A stretch of 64,000 nt of DNA from Paenibacillus hemerocallicola (GCF_006265175.1 NZ_VDCQ01000050.1:1-64000), one strand, 5' to 3'. Shown: positions 1-9,104, counted from the first letter of the stretch. The notes: generated by a model not told the origin, from the letters alone. Program-made: numbers and translations.

Positions 1-1
1 G

Positions 2-40
2 GTTCGGGGTTCGGGGTTCGGGGTTCGGGGTTCGGGGTTG
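2..40. repeat. 7-bp tandem repeat GTTCGGG
   Basis: Five perfect copies of GTTCGGG followed by a partial sixth lie at the very start of the window, so the array may extend upstream. No gene is visible around it. A slippage-prone simple repeat is the plain reading; copy number could vary between strains. Confidence 0.9.
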
Positions 41-259
41 CAGTACGACAGTGCGGGAAACATGGCTCGGTTCGGGGCTGTCTTGCCATTTTCTGATGAC
101 GGTGCCTTGAAAGGGCACTGCAGAGAGATTCTCATATAGCATCGGCATTATGAAGGGGGATCGGTGTGCGATTTGTTTTGGTGGCGGCATTTAAGATGGA
201 TGCGACGAAATATGCAAATCACCGCTCGGGTCAACAGCACGGCTGCCTCTGCTCAGTCG

Positions 260-452
260 CATTCGGAACAATGAGTTCCGCTATTGTCAAAAATGGCGAC
301 GAAAAACTAGCTTAAAGGAACATTTAGTTCCTCTATCGCATCAAGAAACACGTTTTGCAACCTGTTGACGGCCAATAACGGAACAAATCGTTCCGTTTGA
401 GCTTCTGGAGCAGCCTCCTTTACGCCATAAAGGAAATTTTTGTTCCGCATCC
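260..452. repeat. Hairpin-array repeat, copy A
   Basis: Four short palindromes built on GGAAC...GTTCC sit in this gene-free stretch, with (C/A)GGAA anchors at 264, 316, 379 and 431, so spacings of 52, 63 and 52 bp. Examples are CGGAACAATGAGTTCCG and CGGAACAAATCGTTCCG. Four other copies of the same architecture occur near 28.2, 30.6, 44.9 and 56.2 kb. This is the most divergent copy in its spacers but has near-perfect hairpins. Confidence 0.85.
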
Positions 453-870
453 GCCGATTAGCTGAACGGAAACTTCCTCGGTCCCCTATGTATTAATGCT
501 TTTGCTGCTCCTCACAATCTCTCTTCGTTCACTTATCTTAAAGCACCGGCAATTTTTTCGTCGGTTTGAGGGGTGCGGCACATGCGAATGTGATCGGCAA
601 TAGGATCAATCTCCATAAGGAGACTCGCTAATTGACGATGCGGTTCCAAAACGATCGGAACATCGAATCCCATCCATACATCCATCATCTAAAACTGTCT
701 ATTCACTCCTATATCGGTCTATCCATCCATTGGTCAACCCATTGGTCAACCCAATGGTCTATCCATCTATCCGTATTCCATCCGCTCGTCCGCCCATCCG
801 TTTGACCGCCCGCCAAGCTCCTCCCCCAAAAAGCGGGACCCCGTCTCTATGCACGCTCGCACGCCAGCTT
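453..870. other. Gene-free stretch with ATCC-rich low complexity
   Basis: No credible coding region is seen on either strand. Positions 660-800 are rich in ATCC/CATC steps, and CCATTGGTCAAC occurs twice in a row at 727-750, followed by its inverse CCAATGG. I see no terminator or promoter that can be defended. Confidence 0.5.
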
Positions 871-1335
871 TCATACCGGCTGCCCCAGCTCCACGGCCCG
901 ATTCAGCTTCTGCAGCATATATCCGATGCCTTTGCAGTCGCGGAGCGGGAGATGAACCGTGCAAGCCTCCGGGTCCAGCACTTCAGACAGCACACGCACC
1001 AGCTTTTTCCCGCCCAGCACGATCACGTCGGGATAACGGTCCAGTCGCTTGTCCGCGAGCTGCCGCCTCAACCGGTCGGCGGATACGACGTCCAAACCTT
1101 TGCCTTTGTGCTGGAAGCCCAGGTCGTAGTTGCCCGGGACGATATCGTCCGGAAGCAGGAAGCCGTGCTTGGCCGACAAGACGACCCAGCACTCGGAGAA
1201 TGCCTCCGCGTAAGCTTGGCAAGCTTTGTGAAACGCGCCGACGTAAGCGGATCTCGCAACCGTCGGTCCGGCCTCCGGCACAACGTCCCATATTTTTTTC
1301 ATGCCGCATGGCAGGATGCACAACGCAGATCTCAT
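871..1335 (-). CDS. DUF6884 domain protein
   Basis: A 154-residue soluble protein. The N-terminus has the C-x-L-P-C-G-x-K-K-x-W pattern, and the middle has SAKHGFLLPDDIVPGNYD, both typical of the DUF6884 family, whose members have no firmly established reaction. The start is the internal ATG at 1335, since AAAGG lies 6 nt upstream; the earlier ATG at 1359 has no ribosome site. It is transcribed in the same direction as the esterase whose stop is at 1366, 30 nt upstream, so the two may share a message. The family call is confident; the function is unknown. Confidence 0.75.
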   Translation of the reverse strand: MRSALCILPCGMKKIWDVVPEAGPTVARSAYVGAFHKACQAYAEAFSECWVVLSAKHGFLLPDDIVPGNYDLGFQHKGKGLDVVSADRLRRQLADKRLDRYPDVIVLGGKKLVRVLSEVLDPEACTVHLPLRDCKGIGYMLQKLNRAVELGQPV

Positions 1336-1365
1336 GGCGCGCCTTTCCCAGTCCCGCATTTTTTG

Positions 1366-2157
1366 TCAAAACGTCTTGGCCAAAAAAGCTTCGATCGCTT
1401 TCAACGAATCGAGTTGGGCCTGTGTTTTCACTCCGTAGCCGAAGCCGTGCGGAACGCCGGGCAGCACGACAAGCTCGGACGTAACGCCGTGGCGGGTCAG
1501 CTTGTCGTGGTACTGAATCGAATGCTCGACCGGAATGACCTCGTCCGCATCTCCGTGAATTAACAAGGTCGTCGGCCCGCTCCCGTTAATCCGGTCGACA
1601 GGAGACGCTTCGCCGTACGGGATGGCCGCTTCCGTGCCGTTTCGGCCCATGAGCTTGTCGATAGACGGATTCAGCCGCTCGTGATTATGTTCAGGATGGA
1701 GATTCGTTGCCGCGCAGTAGAGCACGGCCGCCTTCGGTTTCGTTTCCCTGATGCGCACCTCGGGCGTAATGCCCAGATCGTCGTCCGCGGACAGGGTCGA
1801 CAGCATGGCCGCCAGATGGCCGCCGGCGGACGAGCCCAACACGACGGTCCGGTTCGCGTCAAAGCGGAATCGCTGCGCATTTTCCAGAAAAAAAGACATG
1901 CCGAGCCGTACGTCCTCGACCGGAGCGGGATACGTCCAATCGGGAGCCAATCGGTAACCGACCGAAGCGCAGGAGTAGCCTTGCGCGCAGAAATAATCCG
2001 CTACCGGATGCCAAGCCGTCCGGTTGCCGGCGTGCCAGCCTCCGCCGTGAATAAACAGTAGCCCGACCCCGTTCGCATTATCTCCCGGAAGGAAGACGTC
2101 CATTTTGCGTTGCTCGGAATCATATTCGCTATACGTTACGTTCAAGAGTTGTTCCAT
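1366..2157 (-). CDS. Alpha/beta-hydrolase, esterase/lipase-like
   Basis: A 263-residue cytoplasmic hydrolase without a signal peptide. It has the oxyanion-hole motif HGGGW (about residues 37-41), the nucleophile elbow GSSAGGH (Ser near 109), a late Asp in HGDADEVIP and the catalytic His in GVPHGFG near the C-terminus. This is the layout of the HSL/BD-FAE esterase group, which often removes acetyl groups from sugars or small esters. A GGAGG site lies 7 nt before the ATG. The substrate cannot be read from sequence; nearby carbohydrate genes make a deacetylase role plausible. Confidence 0.8.
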   Translation of the reverse strand: MEQLLNVTYSEYDSEQRKMDVFLPGDNANGVGLLFIHGGGWHAGNRTAWHPVADYFCAQGYSCASVGYRLAPDWTYPAPVEDVRLGMSFFLENAQRFRFDANRTVVLGSSAGGHLAAMLSTLSADDDLGITPEVRIRETKPKAAVLYCAATNLHPEHNHERLNPSIDKLMGRNGTEAAIPYGEASPVDRINGSGPTTLLIHGDADEVIPVEHSIQYHDKLTRHGVTSELVVLPGVPHGFGYGVKTQAQLDSLKAIEAFLAKTF

Positions 2158-2672
2158 TCGGCAGCCTCCGATATTGGTTTGCTATCGCTTTCATTTCGAT
2201 CATTCCGGCAAGCCCGCACGCTGCTTGTCTGCTTGCCTACGAGTTTCAGCATACTCAATTCGCTTCCCGGTTTCAAGACAAAAAAAGGGATGAATTTGGA
2301 AAAACAATTGAAGCAAATTTGACAAATTGTTGAACATCTGATAAAGTTAACAACTGTGTTATTGTCATCGCATGTACGTTTTCCTCCAAAAACCCCCCAC
2401 GCCATTCACAAATTCCATAACCCTAAAGAGTTTGTTCGATTCGATATGAACCTGATTCACACTGGCACGATCAAGGAATCGTAAGGATGGAAGAGAGGTA
2501 GGGCTTTCATTGTTTTGGGTATTCGTTTACTGTTTACAGATGGCGTCAACGGTTTGCCGGGAAAGTAATGTATGAAGAACCGCTTGTTTTTAAAGCGAAG
2601 TTAAACTTGTCGCAACGATAACACAAACAAATATAACGCCACGCGGCGGCTATATAAAGCCGACTCGTGGCG
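2158..2672. other. Intergenic stretch upstream of the esterase
   Basis: No gene is supported. A TTGACA (2317) with a TAAAGT 17 bp later reads on the plus strand but leads to no coding region. The interval is AT-rich around 2280-2600, which fits a promoter zone for the leftward esterase. Confidence 0.4.
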
Positions 2673-2866
2673 TTAGTCCATTTTATGGTCGTACTCCGAT
2701 CTCGCTTCCCGGAAGCTCCATCCCGAAACCAACCCGACGCCAAACGCCGCATTTAACGTATCTCCGGCCCCCGTCGCGTACACCGCCTGCATGGGCAGTG
2801 ACGGTACCGCGTCGTCCGGGTAAGAAGCGCCCTGCGTTGCCGCGCGTAACGACGAGGGCTATTTGC
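2673..2866 (-). pseudogene. PfkB-family sugar kinase remnant
   Basis: The minus strand reads VVTRGNAG, then in a shifted frame GASYPDDAVPSLPMQAV and ATGAGDTLNAAFGVGLVSGW, then SFREARSEYDHKMD and stop at 2673. The GAGDT-N-AAF block is the C-terminal signature of ribokinase/PfkB kinases, with the catalytic Asp. Only about 60 codons remain, the 5' part is missing and a frameshift near 2842 is needed, so this is a decayed fragment. It sits directly behind the AraC gene (stop at 2877), suggesting the lost kinase was once part of that locus. Confidence 0.7.
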
Positions 2867-2876
2867 CGTCATGCCG

Positions 2877-3686
2877 CTACCGGCGAAACTCCCTCGGCGT
2901 CACGCCGTACTTTTTGCGGAATGTCCTATGGAAGTATGAATATTGGTTGAAGCCGGACAGGTCGGCTACCTGCTGAAGGCTGTAATCCGTAAATTTGATC
3001 AGATCGCAAGCATGATTCAGACGAATTTCCATCGCATAGTGGATGATGCTCTGGTGGAGCACCGATGTGAAGAGATGAGAAGCTCGTGACTCGCTCAGCC
3101 CGACGTGATTCGCCACATCCTTCACGTTAAGCTGCTTCAGCGCATGCTCCTCGATGTACCGCTTCATCCTCTGGGCGATCACCGTCTCGCGATTCGAGTC
3201 CCGATGCGGATCTACGAGCTCCCGGTCGAACATAATGAACAGCATTCGCAGCAAATACTCGGCGGCTTCCCGCCAATTTCTTTTCGTTTTGCGCATTTCC
3301 GATTCCAGCTCTTGGCAAAGATCCAGCAGCTTGGTGCCGAGCGCGATTTTCGCTTTGCGCGGGCGCTCCGTTTCGCCCCACCAGTTGTCGAGCCAGGTGC
3401 CCCTGCAGACGAAGTAGTAGTTGCCGCTCAGCACCTCATTCGTCTTCCTATTGGGAGCAAAGGAGAGCTGACACTTGTCTCCCGGCCGGAACAGGAACAA
3501 ATCTCCCGGATTCACGACCTCCCACTGCCCGTTTTCCCCGATCATCGCTTCGCACTGGCCTTCCACCTGCAGACGGACATAATAGTTGAGAAACGGTCTG
3601 TTCGTGTTCGTATGATAAGGCTTGTCGTGCCTGGAATACATCGCGTGAAGCAGCTCCGCCGACAAATCGGGTTCCCGGGTTGGCAC
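2877..3686 (-). CDS. AraC-family transcriptional regulator
   Basis: A 269-residue regulator with an N-terminal cupin-like sensor region (about 15-110, including NPGDLFLFRPGDKCQL) and a C-terminal double helix-turn-helix (about 170-269) ending in the usual HRTFRKKYGVTPREFRR. The start is GTG at 3686, 6 nt after AGGAGAGG. It is divergent from the sugar-binding lipoprotein at 3896, with about 210 bp between, the normal arrangement for a local activator of sugar uptake genes. The ligand is unknown. Confidence 0.9.
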   Translation of the reverse strand: MPTREPDLSAELLHAMYSRHDKPYHTNTNRPFLNYYVRLQVEGQCEAMIGENGQWEVVNPGDLFLFRPGDKCQLSFAPNRKTNEVLSGNYYFVCRGTWLDNWWGETERPRKAKIALGTKLLDLCQELESEMRKTKRNWREAAEYLLRMLFIMFDRELVDPHRDSNRETVIAQRMKRYIEEHALKQLNVKDVANHVGLSESRASHLFTSVLHQSIIHYAMEIRLNHACDLIKFTDYSLQQVADLSGFNQYSYFHRTFRKKYGVTPREFRR

Positions 3687-3761
3687 GTACTTCCTCTCCT
3701 TTAGCAGAATAAGTCATGTTTTCAGTTGTCTACGCTATGTCTATTATAAAATCCGATTGCT

Positions 3762-3767
3762 ATAATG
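3762..3767 (+). promoter_or_regulatory. Candidate -10 box upstream of sugar-binding lipoprotein
   Basis: TATAAT preceded by TTGC lies about 130 bp before the lipoprotein start at 3896. No convincing -35 is present 17 bp upstream, which fits a promoter that needs an activator such as the divergent AraC protein. This is inference from position only. Confidence 0.35.
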
Positions 3768-3895
3768 TGAAGCGTATTCATAGTAAGGAAACGCCGCGAA
3801 CGCGGTTGCGAGAGCGTGCGGAGGCAAAAGATTAGTGCAACTGATTTCCAATCGTTCGCATTCATTTCCAAGTACACAAAAAGGGGAGGATCACA

Positions 3896-5236
3896 ATGAA
3901 CAATCGGACACGCGGGAAGAAGGCCATTACGGCGGCTGCAGCCCTGTGCGTTACAGTCAGTCTGCTGGCGGGATGCGGTGGCGGGAAAGCAGAAGAGAAG
4001 CCGTCCGCGGCCCCGACGAATGAGCCGGTCACGCTAACCTTCTTCACTCCTGTCGGAGGAGCTACGCCTGAAAAGTTCATGAGCGAGTACGGCGATGCGA
4101 TCCAGAAAAAATTTCCGCATGTGACGACCAAATTCGTCAATGTCGATACCGCCAAAAAAATATTGCTGCCCGAGCTGATCGCGGCCGGAGAACAGATCGA
4201 CGTCATTTACGCTTCGGTCGGCATGATTCACGAAAACGTGCTGAAAAGCGGCTTGGCCTATGATATGACCGAGCTGACGAAGCTGGCCAATCTGGATCTG
4301 ACGAAATTCGAACCGTCCACGATCGATCTGATCCGGCAAATTTCCGGCGGCGCCCTATACGGCATACCGACCAGCACCAGCTACGCGACGATCGTCTACA
4401 ACAAGGATCTGTTCGACAAGTTCGGCGAAGCTTACCCGGCTAACGGCATGACATGGGACGAGCTGCTCCAGAAAGCGCGCAAAATGACGCGCAACGACGG
4501 CGGCGTGCAATATCGCGGGTTCGTGGCTTCGTTCAACCATCTGGCTCTGACCAATCAGCTCTCGGCCAGCTTCGACGATCCGAAGACGGAGAAGTCGCTT
4601 ATCAACAGCGACATTTGGAACAAGCATGCGCAAAATTTGGCCAGATTTTACGAAATTCCCGGCAACGAGGTAACGACTACAACCGCAGCGTTGACGGCCC
4701 AGAACAACTTTTTCATCAAGGACCGGATCGCGGCGATGTATGCCAACGTCTTCCCTCCTACCTATCTCGATCCGGAAAATGCGGCCACCAAGGGCATGAA
4801 CCTCGATGCGGTCAGCTTGCCGGAATACGTCGACTTGAAGGGCGTCGGCTCGCAGCCTTATCCCACCTTCTTCAGCTTGACGAATATGAGCAAGAAGAAG
4901 GAAGCGGCGTTCCAGGTCATCGCTTGGCTCGCGAGCGAGGAGTTCCAGCTGGCCCAGTCCAGGAAAGGGCTTCAGACCGTACTGAAGAGCGAGAAGGTGC
5001 GCAACGAATTCGGCAAGGACTTCCCGTATTTGAGCGGCAAAAACGTGAGCGCCTTTATGCCGGCCAAGCCGGCGAGCCCGAGCGTAGTAACCCCTTATAA
5101 TTCGGTTGCCGCGACCTCCTTCATGACGAACGTCCATAAAATCGTCTCGAAGCAGCTCGATGTCAATACGGCGCTCCGTCAAGCGGAAGAGGAGACGAAC
5201 AAGAAAATCGCGGAGATGAAAGCGGCCGCGAAATAA
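3896..5236 (+). CDS. Sugar ABC transporter substrate-binding lipoprotein (family 1)
   Basis: A 446-residue extracellular solute-binding protein. Residues 1-27 form a lipoprotein signal with lipobox LLAGC, so it should be tethered to the outer face of the membrane. The body has the family-1 fold features, including YNKDLFDKFGEAYPANGMTW followed by a conserved LTR/MTRNDGG loop, also found in the two other binding proteins of this window. GGGGAGG precedes the ATG. No permease or ATPase gene is adjacent, so it must use a transporter encoded elsewhere. A Rho-independent terminator follows at 5251. Confidence 0.9.
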   Translation: MNNRTRGKKAITAAAALCVTVSLLAGCGGGKAEEKPSAAPTNEPVTLTFFTPVGGATPEKFMSEYGDAIQKKFPHVTTKFVNVDTAKKILLPELIAAGEQIDVIYASVGMIHENVLKSGLAYDMTELTKLANLDLTKFEPSTIDLIRQISGGALYGIPTSTSYATIVYNKDLFDKFGEAYPANGMTWDELLQKARKMTRNDGGVQYRGFVASFNHLALTNQLSASFDDPKTEKSLINSDIWNKHAQNLARFYEIPGNEVTTTTAALTAQNNFFIKDRIAAMYANVFPPTYLDPENAATKGMNLDAVSLPEYVDLKGVGSQPYPTFFSLTNMSKKKEAAFQVIAWLASEEFQLAQSRKGLQTVLKSEKVRNEFGKDFPYLSGKNVSAFMPAKPASPSVVTPYNSVAATSFMTNVHKIVSKQLDVNTALRQAEEETNKKIAEMKAAAK

Positions 5237-5250
5237 CGGAATTTCCCGAG

Positions 5251-5294
5251 CGGATGGATCAACGAAGCGCAAGCCTCGCAGTCCATCCGTTTTT
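5251..5294 (+). terminator. Rho-independent terminator after binding-protein gene
   Basis: CGGATGGA (5251-5258) pairs with TCCATCCG (5282-5289), followed by TTTTT. It lies 15 nt after the stop of the lipoprotein gene. Confidence 0.75.
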
Positions 5295-5523
5295 CGTTCC
5301 GGAGAAAGAGAAAGCCGCCCCTTGTAGGGCAAACGGGCTTGTAGCGTTGAAACCAGCACTATAGGGGCTTGAGGAGCGCGGATTTTATAGAACAGCGTTG
5401 GTCTTATCCTTATTTCTCCAGTTCGCTTCGATTTAGACCCGTTTCCCTGCCCGCGCCGGGCAAATAGCCCTTGAAACGGTTATGCTAAGGCCGGCTTGCT
5501 CCGCCGATGAAGCGGGAAGACAG

Positions 5524-5790
5524 AATAAGGTTGAAACCGGCACTATTGTCGGACCGAAGCGGGGAGTTGACGCGGATAGTGCTGAAATCAACCTTATTTG
5601 CGGCGCGGAGCGATGAAATCCGCTCGATATCCGTCTCGCCGGAGGAAATAAGGTTGAAACCGGCACTATTGTCGGACCGAAGCGGGTAAACGACGCAGAT
5701 AGTGCTGAAATCAACCTTATTTGCGGCACGGACCGATGAAATCCGCTCGATATCCGGCTTGCCGGAGGAAATAAGGTTGAAACCGGTCGG
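5524..5790. repeat. 123-bp tandem repeat containing inverted repeats
   Basis: AATAAGGTTGAAACCGG recurs at 5524, 5647 and 5770, giving two full 123-bp units and a partial third. Inside each full unit the left arm AATAAGGTTGAAACCGGCAC is followed about 50 bp later by ATAGTGCTGAAATCAACCTT, its near-perfect inverse, so each unit can fold into a long hairpin. A diverged trace (GTTGAAACCAGCACTAT...CTTATTT) occurs at 5345-5420. The gap 5295-6037 holds no gene that I can support. Confidence 0.85.
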
Positions 5791-5973
5791 TTGGTTCTGC
5801 CGATGGCAAAGTTTCTTTTTAGATAGGGAGCGGAGCCTGGTTAGTAACTGGAATCGGCACTATCGGGTATCGAAGAACATGAATGTAGCAGAGTAACGTT
5901 GATTTCGAGCTTATTCCCTGACGCGCTTGCCTTCAACCCGACGCGACTACTTTTTCCCTCCTAAAGAAAACAT

Positions 5974-6017
5974 CAAAAAACCTCCTGCCTCCATAGCGTT
6001 CATGGAGACAAGAGGTT
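5974..6017 (-). terminator. Terminator of the HesB/IscA-like gene
   Basis: On the minus strand AACCTCTTGTCTCCAT pairs with ATGGAGGCAGGAGGTT and is followed by a run of T. It lies just past the stop at 6038. Confidence 0.75.
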
Positions 6018-6037
6018 CGATCGACAGCTTCGGTCCG

Positions 6038-6397
6038 TCAGCACTGCTCCGGATTCGGCTTGCCTTCCTCGTCCTTCGTGCGGAACGACTGTCCGCAGCC
6101 GCAGGAAGCGATGGCGTTCGGGTTATGGATCGTAAACCCGCCCCCCATGGCGGCATCCTTGAAGTCGATCTCGAGGCCGCGCAAATATTTGGTGCTGTCG
6201 GAATCGACGACTACCTTCAACCCGTTGATGTCCAGCACCTGGTCGGAGCTCTGCTCATCGTCATCGAATCCCATTCCATATGAAAAACCGCTGCAGCCCC
6301 CTTCCTTCACGCCTACGCGCAAAAACAGGTTGGGCGTTTCTTCGGCTGCCAGCATTTCTTTGATTTTGTCGGTTGCTTGTTCGGTAATGGTAATCAT
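6038..6397 (-). CDS. yutM: HesB/IscA/ErpA-type iron-sulfur assembly protein
   Basis: A 119-residue A-type carrier for iron-sulfur cluster assembly. The three ligand cysteines are present: GGCSGFSY in the first half and CGCGQSF near the C-terminus, in the FTIHNPNAIASCGCG context typical of the family. The ATG at 6397 follows AAAGGAGGG by 7 nt; an upstream in-frame ATG at 6457 lacks such a site. It is divergent from mqnE, a radical-SAM 4Fe-4S enzyme. The symbol is given by resemblance to B. subtilis YutM. Confidence 0.85.
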   Translation of the reverse strand: MITITEQATDKIKEMLAAEETPNLFLRVGVKEGGCSGFSYGMGFDDDEQSSDQVLDINGLKVVVDSDSTKYLRGLEIDFKDAAMGGGFTIHNPNAIASCGCGQSFRTKDEEGKPNPEQC

Positions 6398-6502
6398 GTC
6401 GTTTCCCTCCTTTTGTACCTGTAATCTCAGTATACTCCTATTCGGGCGATGCCTCAAGGGGCTGCGCCCCGTTCATTTCCCGACCTGGCAAGCAGTCTAC
6501 TG

Positions 6503-6531
6503 TTGCCCGGGCGGTGCGGTAGGTTTATAAT
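6503..6531 (+). promoter_or_regulatory. Sigma-A-type promoter of mqnE
   Basis: TTGCCC (6503-6508) and TATAAT (6526-6531) are separated by 17 bp, 60 bp before the mqnE start codon. Confidence 0.65.
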
Positions 6532-6590
6532 ATATGAGTCATCGAAACGAATCGGAGTTGACCACAGCATTTATAGAAGGAGGAACAACT

Positions 6591-7694
6591 ATGAATATCG
6601 CGATCACGACGCCGGACAAACGGATGGCGGATATCGCCGACAAAGTGCAAAACGGCGAGCGGCTTACCCTGGAGGAAGGCGTCTTCCTGTACGAATCGGA
6701 CGACCTCCTGACGATCGGCCAGCTGGCCAATATCGTAAACATGCGCAAGAACGGGCGGAAAGTATATTTTATCGAGAACATGAGTCTTTATTTTACCAAC
6801 GTTTGCGAGGACCGCTGCGCGTTTTGCCATTTTCGTCGCGATGAAGGAGAAGCGGGGTCGTACACGCTCACTCCCGACGAAATTATTTCATATGTCTCGA
6901 AGCATTATCATCCCGGCATGCGCGAATTCCATATTACCGGCGGACATAATCCGAACGTACCGTTCGAGTACTACGTCAATTCGATCCGCGTCCTGAAAGA
7001 AAACTTTCCGCAAGTTACGATCAAAGCCTACACCGGTGCGGAGATCGACTTTTTCTCGCGCATCAGCGGCTTGACGTATAAGGAAGTGCTGCAGAAGCTG
7101 ACCGACGCCGGTCTCGGCACCCTTCCCGGAGGCGGCGCGGAAATTTTGACCGAACGGTACCGCAACAAGATGAACGTGGAAAAAGCGACCTCCGATCAAT
7201 GGCTCGACGTCCACCGCACCGCGCACAAATTGGGCATAAGAACCCATGCGACGATGCTGTACGGCTCCATCGAGACGAAGGAAGAGCGGATTCGCCATAT
7301 GCTCCAGCTCCGCGCGCTGCAGGACGAAACGGACGGCTTCATGGTGTTCATTCCGAACGCGGTCCAACCGGCCAATACGGGCATGGGCATCAAGCGGAGA
7401 ACGTCGGCGTTCGACGATTTGAAGACGATCGCGATTAGCCGTCTCATGCTCGACAACATTCAGCACGTCAAAGCATACTTTATCAATCTCGGCACCCAGC
7501 TCGCCCAATTGGCGTTTACGTTCGGTGCCTCCGATGCTCACGGTACGATCGTACAGGAGCGGATCAGTCACTCTGCGGGCGCTTTATCCCCGGAAGGACT
7601 GACACGCGAGGAGCTCGTACACATGATCAAGGGTGCGAACCGGATTCCGGTGGAGCGCGATACGTTTTATAACGAAGTCCACGTGTTTAATTAA
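6591..7694 (+). CDS. mqnE: Aminofutalosine synthase MqnE
   Basis: A 367-residue radical SAM enzyme of the futalosine menaquinone route; it joins 3-[(1-carboxyvinyl)oxy]benzoate to adenosine to form aminofutalosine. The 4Fe-4S motif CEDRCAFCHF (CX3CX2C) lies near residue 70, followed by FHITGGHNP and the family blocks AYTGAEIDFF and LPGGGAEIL. Length matches MqnE (about 370). The ATG at 6591 has AGGAGG 8 nt upstream; the earlier ATG at 6534 has none. Other mqn genes are not in the window, though a UbiD-type decarboxylase lies at 11.1 kb. Confidence 0.93.
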   Translation: MNIAITTPDKRMADIADKVQNGERLTLEEGVFLYESDDLLTIGQLANIVNMRKNGRKVYFIENMSLYFTNVCEDRCAFCHFRRDEGEAGSYTLTPDEIISYVSKHYHPGMREFHITGGHNPNVPFEYYVNSIRVLKENFPQVTIKAYTGAEIDFFSRISGLTYKEVLQKLTDAGLGTLPGGGAEILTERYRNKMNVEKATSDQWLDVHRTAHKLGIRTHATMLYGSIETKEERIRHMLQLRALQDETDGFMVFIPNAVQPANTGMGIKRRTSAFDDLKTIAISRLMLDNIQHVKAYFINLGTQLAQLAFTFGASDAHGTIVQERISHSAGALSPEGLTREELVHMIKGANRIPVERDTFYNEVHVFN

Positions 7695-7770
7695 AAGGGA
7701 ACGCTCATAAAGTTCCCCTTCGCGTGACATTCTAAACCAATATATGACCCCGGAAAGGACCGCATCACGC

Positions 7771-8835
7771 ATGAGTAGATTTGTCATTTTGGGCGGAGGG
7801 TACGGCGGCTTGACGCTGGCTCTCCAGCTGCTGGAGCAAGAACCGCCTCACGGCACGGAGATCGTGCTGATCGACCGCATGCCATACCAGGGGCTGAAGA
7901 CGGAATATTACGCTTTGGCGGCGGGCACCGTCTCCGAAGCGGAAATTCGGGTCGCGTTTCCGAGCGATCCGCGCATTATGCTGAAGTACGGCGAAATTAC
8001 CGGTGTCGATCTCGAGCGGAAGCTCGTCATGATGGACAAGAACGATCCCGTCTCTTACGACTGGCTCGTGATCGCTTTGGGCTGCGTCGACAAGTTCCAC
8101 GGCATCGTCGGAGCGGACACGTACGCGCACAGCATTCAGACGTTGTCGGGGTCCCGCAAGGCGTATCAGGCTTTGAACGACCTGAATCCTTACTCGCAGG
8201 TATCCGTTGTCGGCGGAGGCTTGAGCGGCGTGGAAATCGCCTCCGAGCTGCGCGAGAGCCGTCCCGACCTGAATATCCGCATCATCGACCGCGGAGCGAG
8301 CATATTGTCTTCTTTTCCGGAGAAGCTGCAGGGGTATGTTCGGGAATGGTTTATCGAGCACGATATCGAGATGCTGTCGCGCATTTCGCTGAGAAGCGTA
8401 GATCCGGGGGTATTGCACAACGGAGATCAAGAAATTTTGACCGACCTTACGGTATGGACGGCCGGGATCCAGCCGAGCCCGATCGTGCAGCAGCTCACCG
8501 TGCCCAAGGACGGCCAAGGACGCGTCCTATTGAACGAGTATCATCAGATTTCCGAACATCCGGAAGTATTCGTCGTCGGCGACTGCGCCAGCCTGCCCTT
8601 CAGCCCGAGCGCCCAAGCCGCCGAAGAACAGGGCAAGCAAGTTGCCGAAGTGATGCATGCCCTGTGGAAAGGCCAGACCCCTCACCTGAAAACGATCAAG
8701 CTGAAGGGCGTGCTCGGATCGCTCGGCAAAAAAGCCGGCTTCGGCATGATGGGCAAAAAGACGGTTATCATGGGAAAAGTGCCGCGCGTATTGAAGAGCG
8801 GCGTGCTTTGGATGTCCAAGCATCATTTCGGATAA
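7771..8835 (+). CDS. yutJ: NDH-2-like FAD/NAD(P) oxidoreductase
   Basis: A 354-residue flavoprotein of the type II NADH dehydrogenase family. A first Rossmann dinucleotide site, ILGGGYGGL, starts at residue 4, and a second, VVGGGLSGVEIA, lies near 145. VFVVGDCASLP near 270 is the FAD-binding block. NDH-2 enzymes pass electrons from NADH to menaquinone at the membrane surface; this YutJ-like branch is less well characterised. The start at 7771 is chosen because GGAAAGGA lies upstream. The neighbours YuzB and YutI match the gene content around yutJ in B. subtilis. Confidence 0.85.
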   Translation: MSRFVILGGGYGGLTLALQLLEQEPPHGTEIVLIDRMPYQGLKTEYYALAAGTVSEAEIRVAFPSDPRIMLKYGEITGVDLERKLVMMDKNDPVSYDWLVIALGCVDKFHGIVGADTYAHSIQTLSGSRKAYQALNDLNPYSQVSVVGGGLSGVEIASELRESRPDLNIRIIDRGASILSSFPEKLQGYVREWFIEHDIEMLSRISLRSVDPGVLHNGDQEILTDLTVWTAGIQPSPIVQQLTVPKDGQGRVLLNEYHQISEHPEVFVVGDCASLPFSPSAQAAEEQGKQVAEVMHALWKGQTPHLKTIKLKGVLGSLGKKAGFGMMGKKTVIMGKVPRVLKSGVLWMSKHHFG

Positions 8836-8837
8836 GC

Positions 8838-9104
8838 TTACAGATCGGGCTGTTCGTCCAGCCAGGCGAACTGCTCTTCGAGCTCTTTGATTTTGGCCGT
8901 AATTGCCTCAAACAGCTCGTCCGGGGACGAAGCGGGAACAATCTCCCCGTTGACGAGCGCATAAGGCTCCATGTAGCACTGACCGCAATTGCCCAGACAG
9001 CCGTATTCGATTACGTCCAGCTCCGGATTTTCCTCCAGCCTGCGCATGACTTCGTCCGTCCCATGATGCATATTGTTCGTGCAAAACTCCACAATCGGTC
9101 TCAT
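8838..9104 (-). CDS. yuzB: YuzB family protein (DUF1450/UPF0349)
   Basis: An 88-residue protein with one N-terminal Cys (EFCTNN) and a CLGNCGQCY cluster near residue 37, the pattern of the DUF1450 family, whose fold resembles thioredoxin-like ferredoxins. The role is unknown. It ends 3 bp from the end of the convergent yutJ, so the two messages overlap at their 3' ends. It is divergent from the NifU-like gene at 9203. Confidence 0.88.
   Translation of the reverse strand: MRPIVEFCTNNMHHGTDEVMRRLEENPELDVIEYGCLGNCGQCYMEPYALVNGEIVPASSPDELFEAITAKIKELEEQFAWLDEQPDL

Noticed and set aside
730-1563. Long plus-strand reading frames over the DUF6884 and esterase genes
   Set aside because: They are antisense to genes with clear family motifs and ribosome sites; their translations are Arg/Pro-rich with no family pattern.
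2317-2345. TTGACA-17-TAAAGT on the plus strand
   Set aside because: No plus-strand gene or recognisable RNA follows before the leftward PfkB remnant, so a functional promoter is not supported.
4355-5359. 334-codon minus-strand frame over the first binding protein
   Set aside because: A high-GC shadow frame; the plus strand carries a lipoprotein signal, conserved blocks and a terminator.
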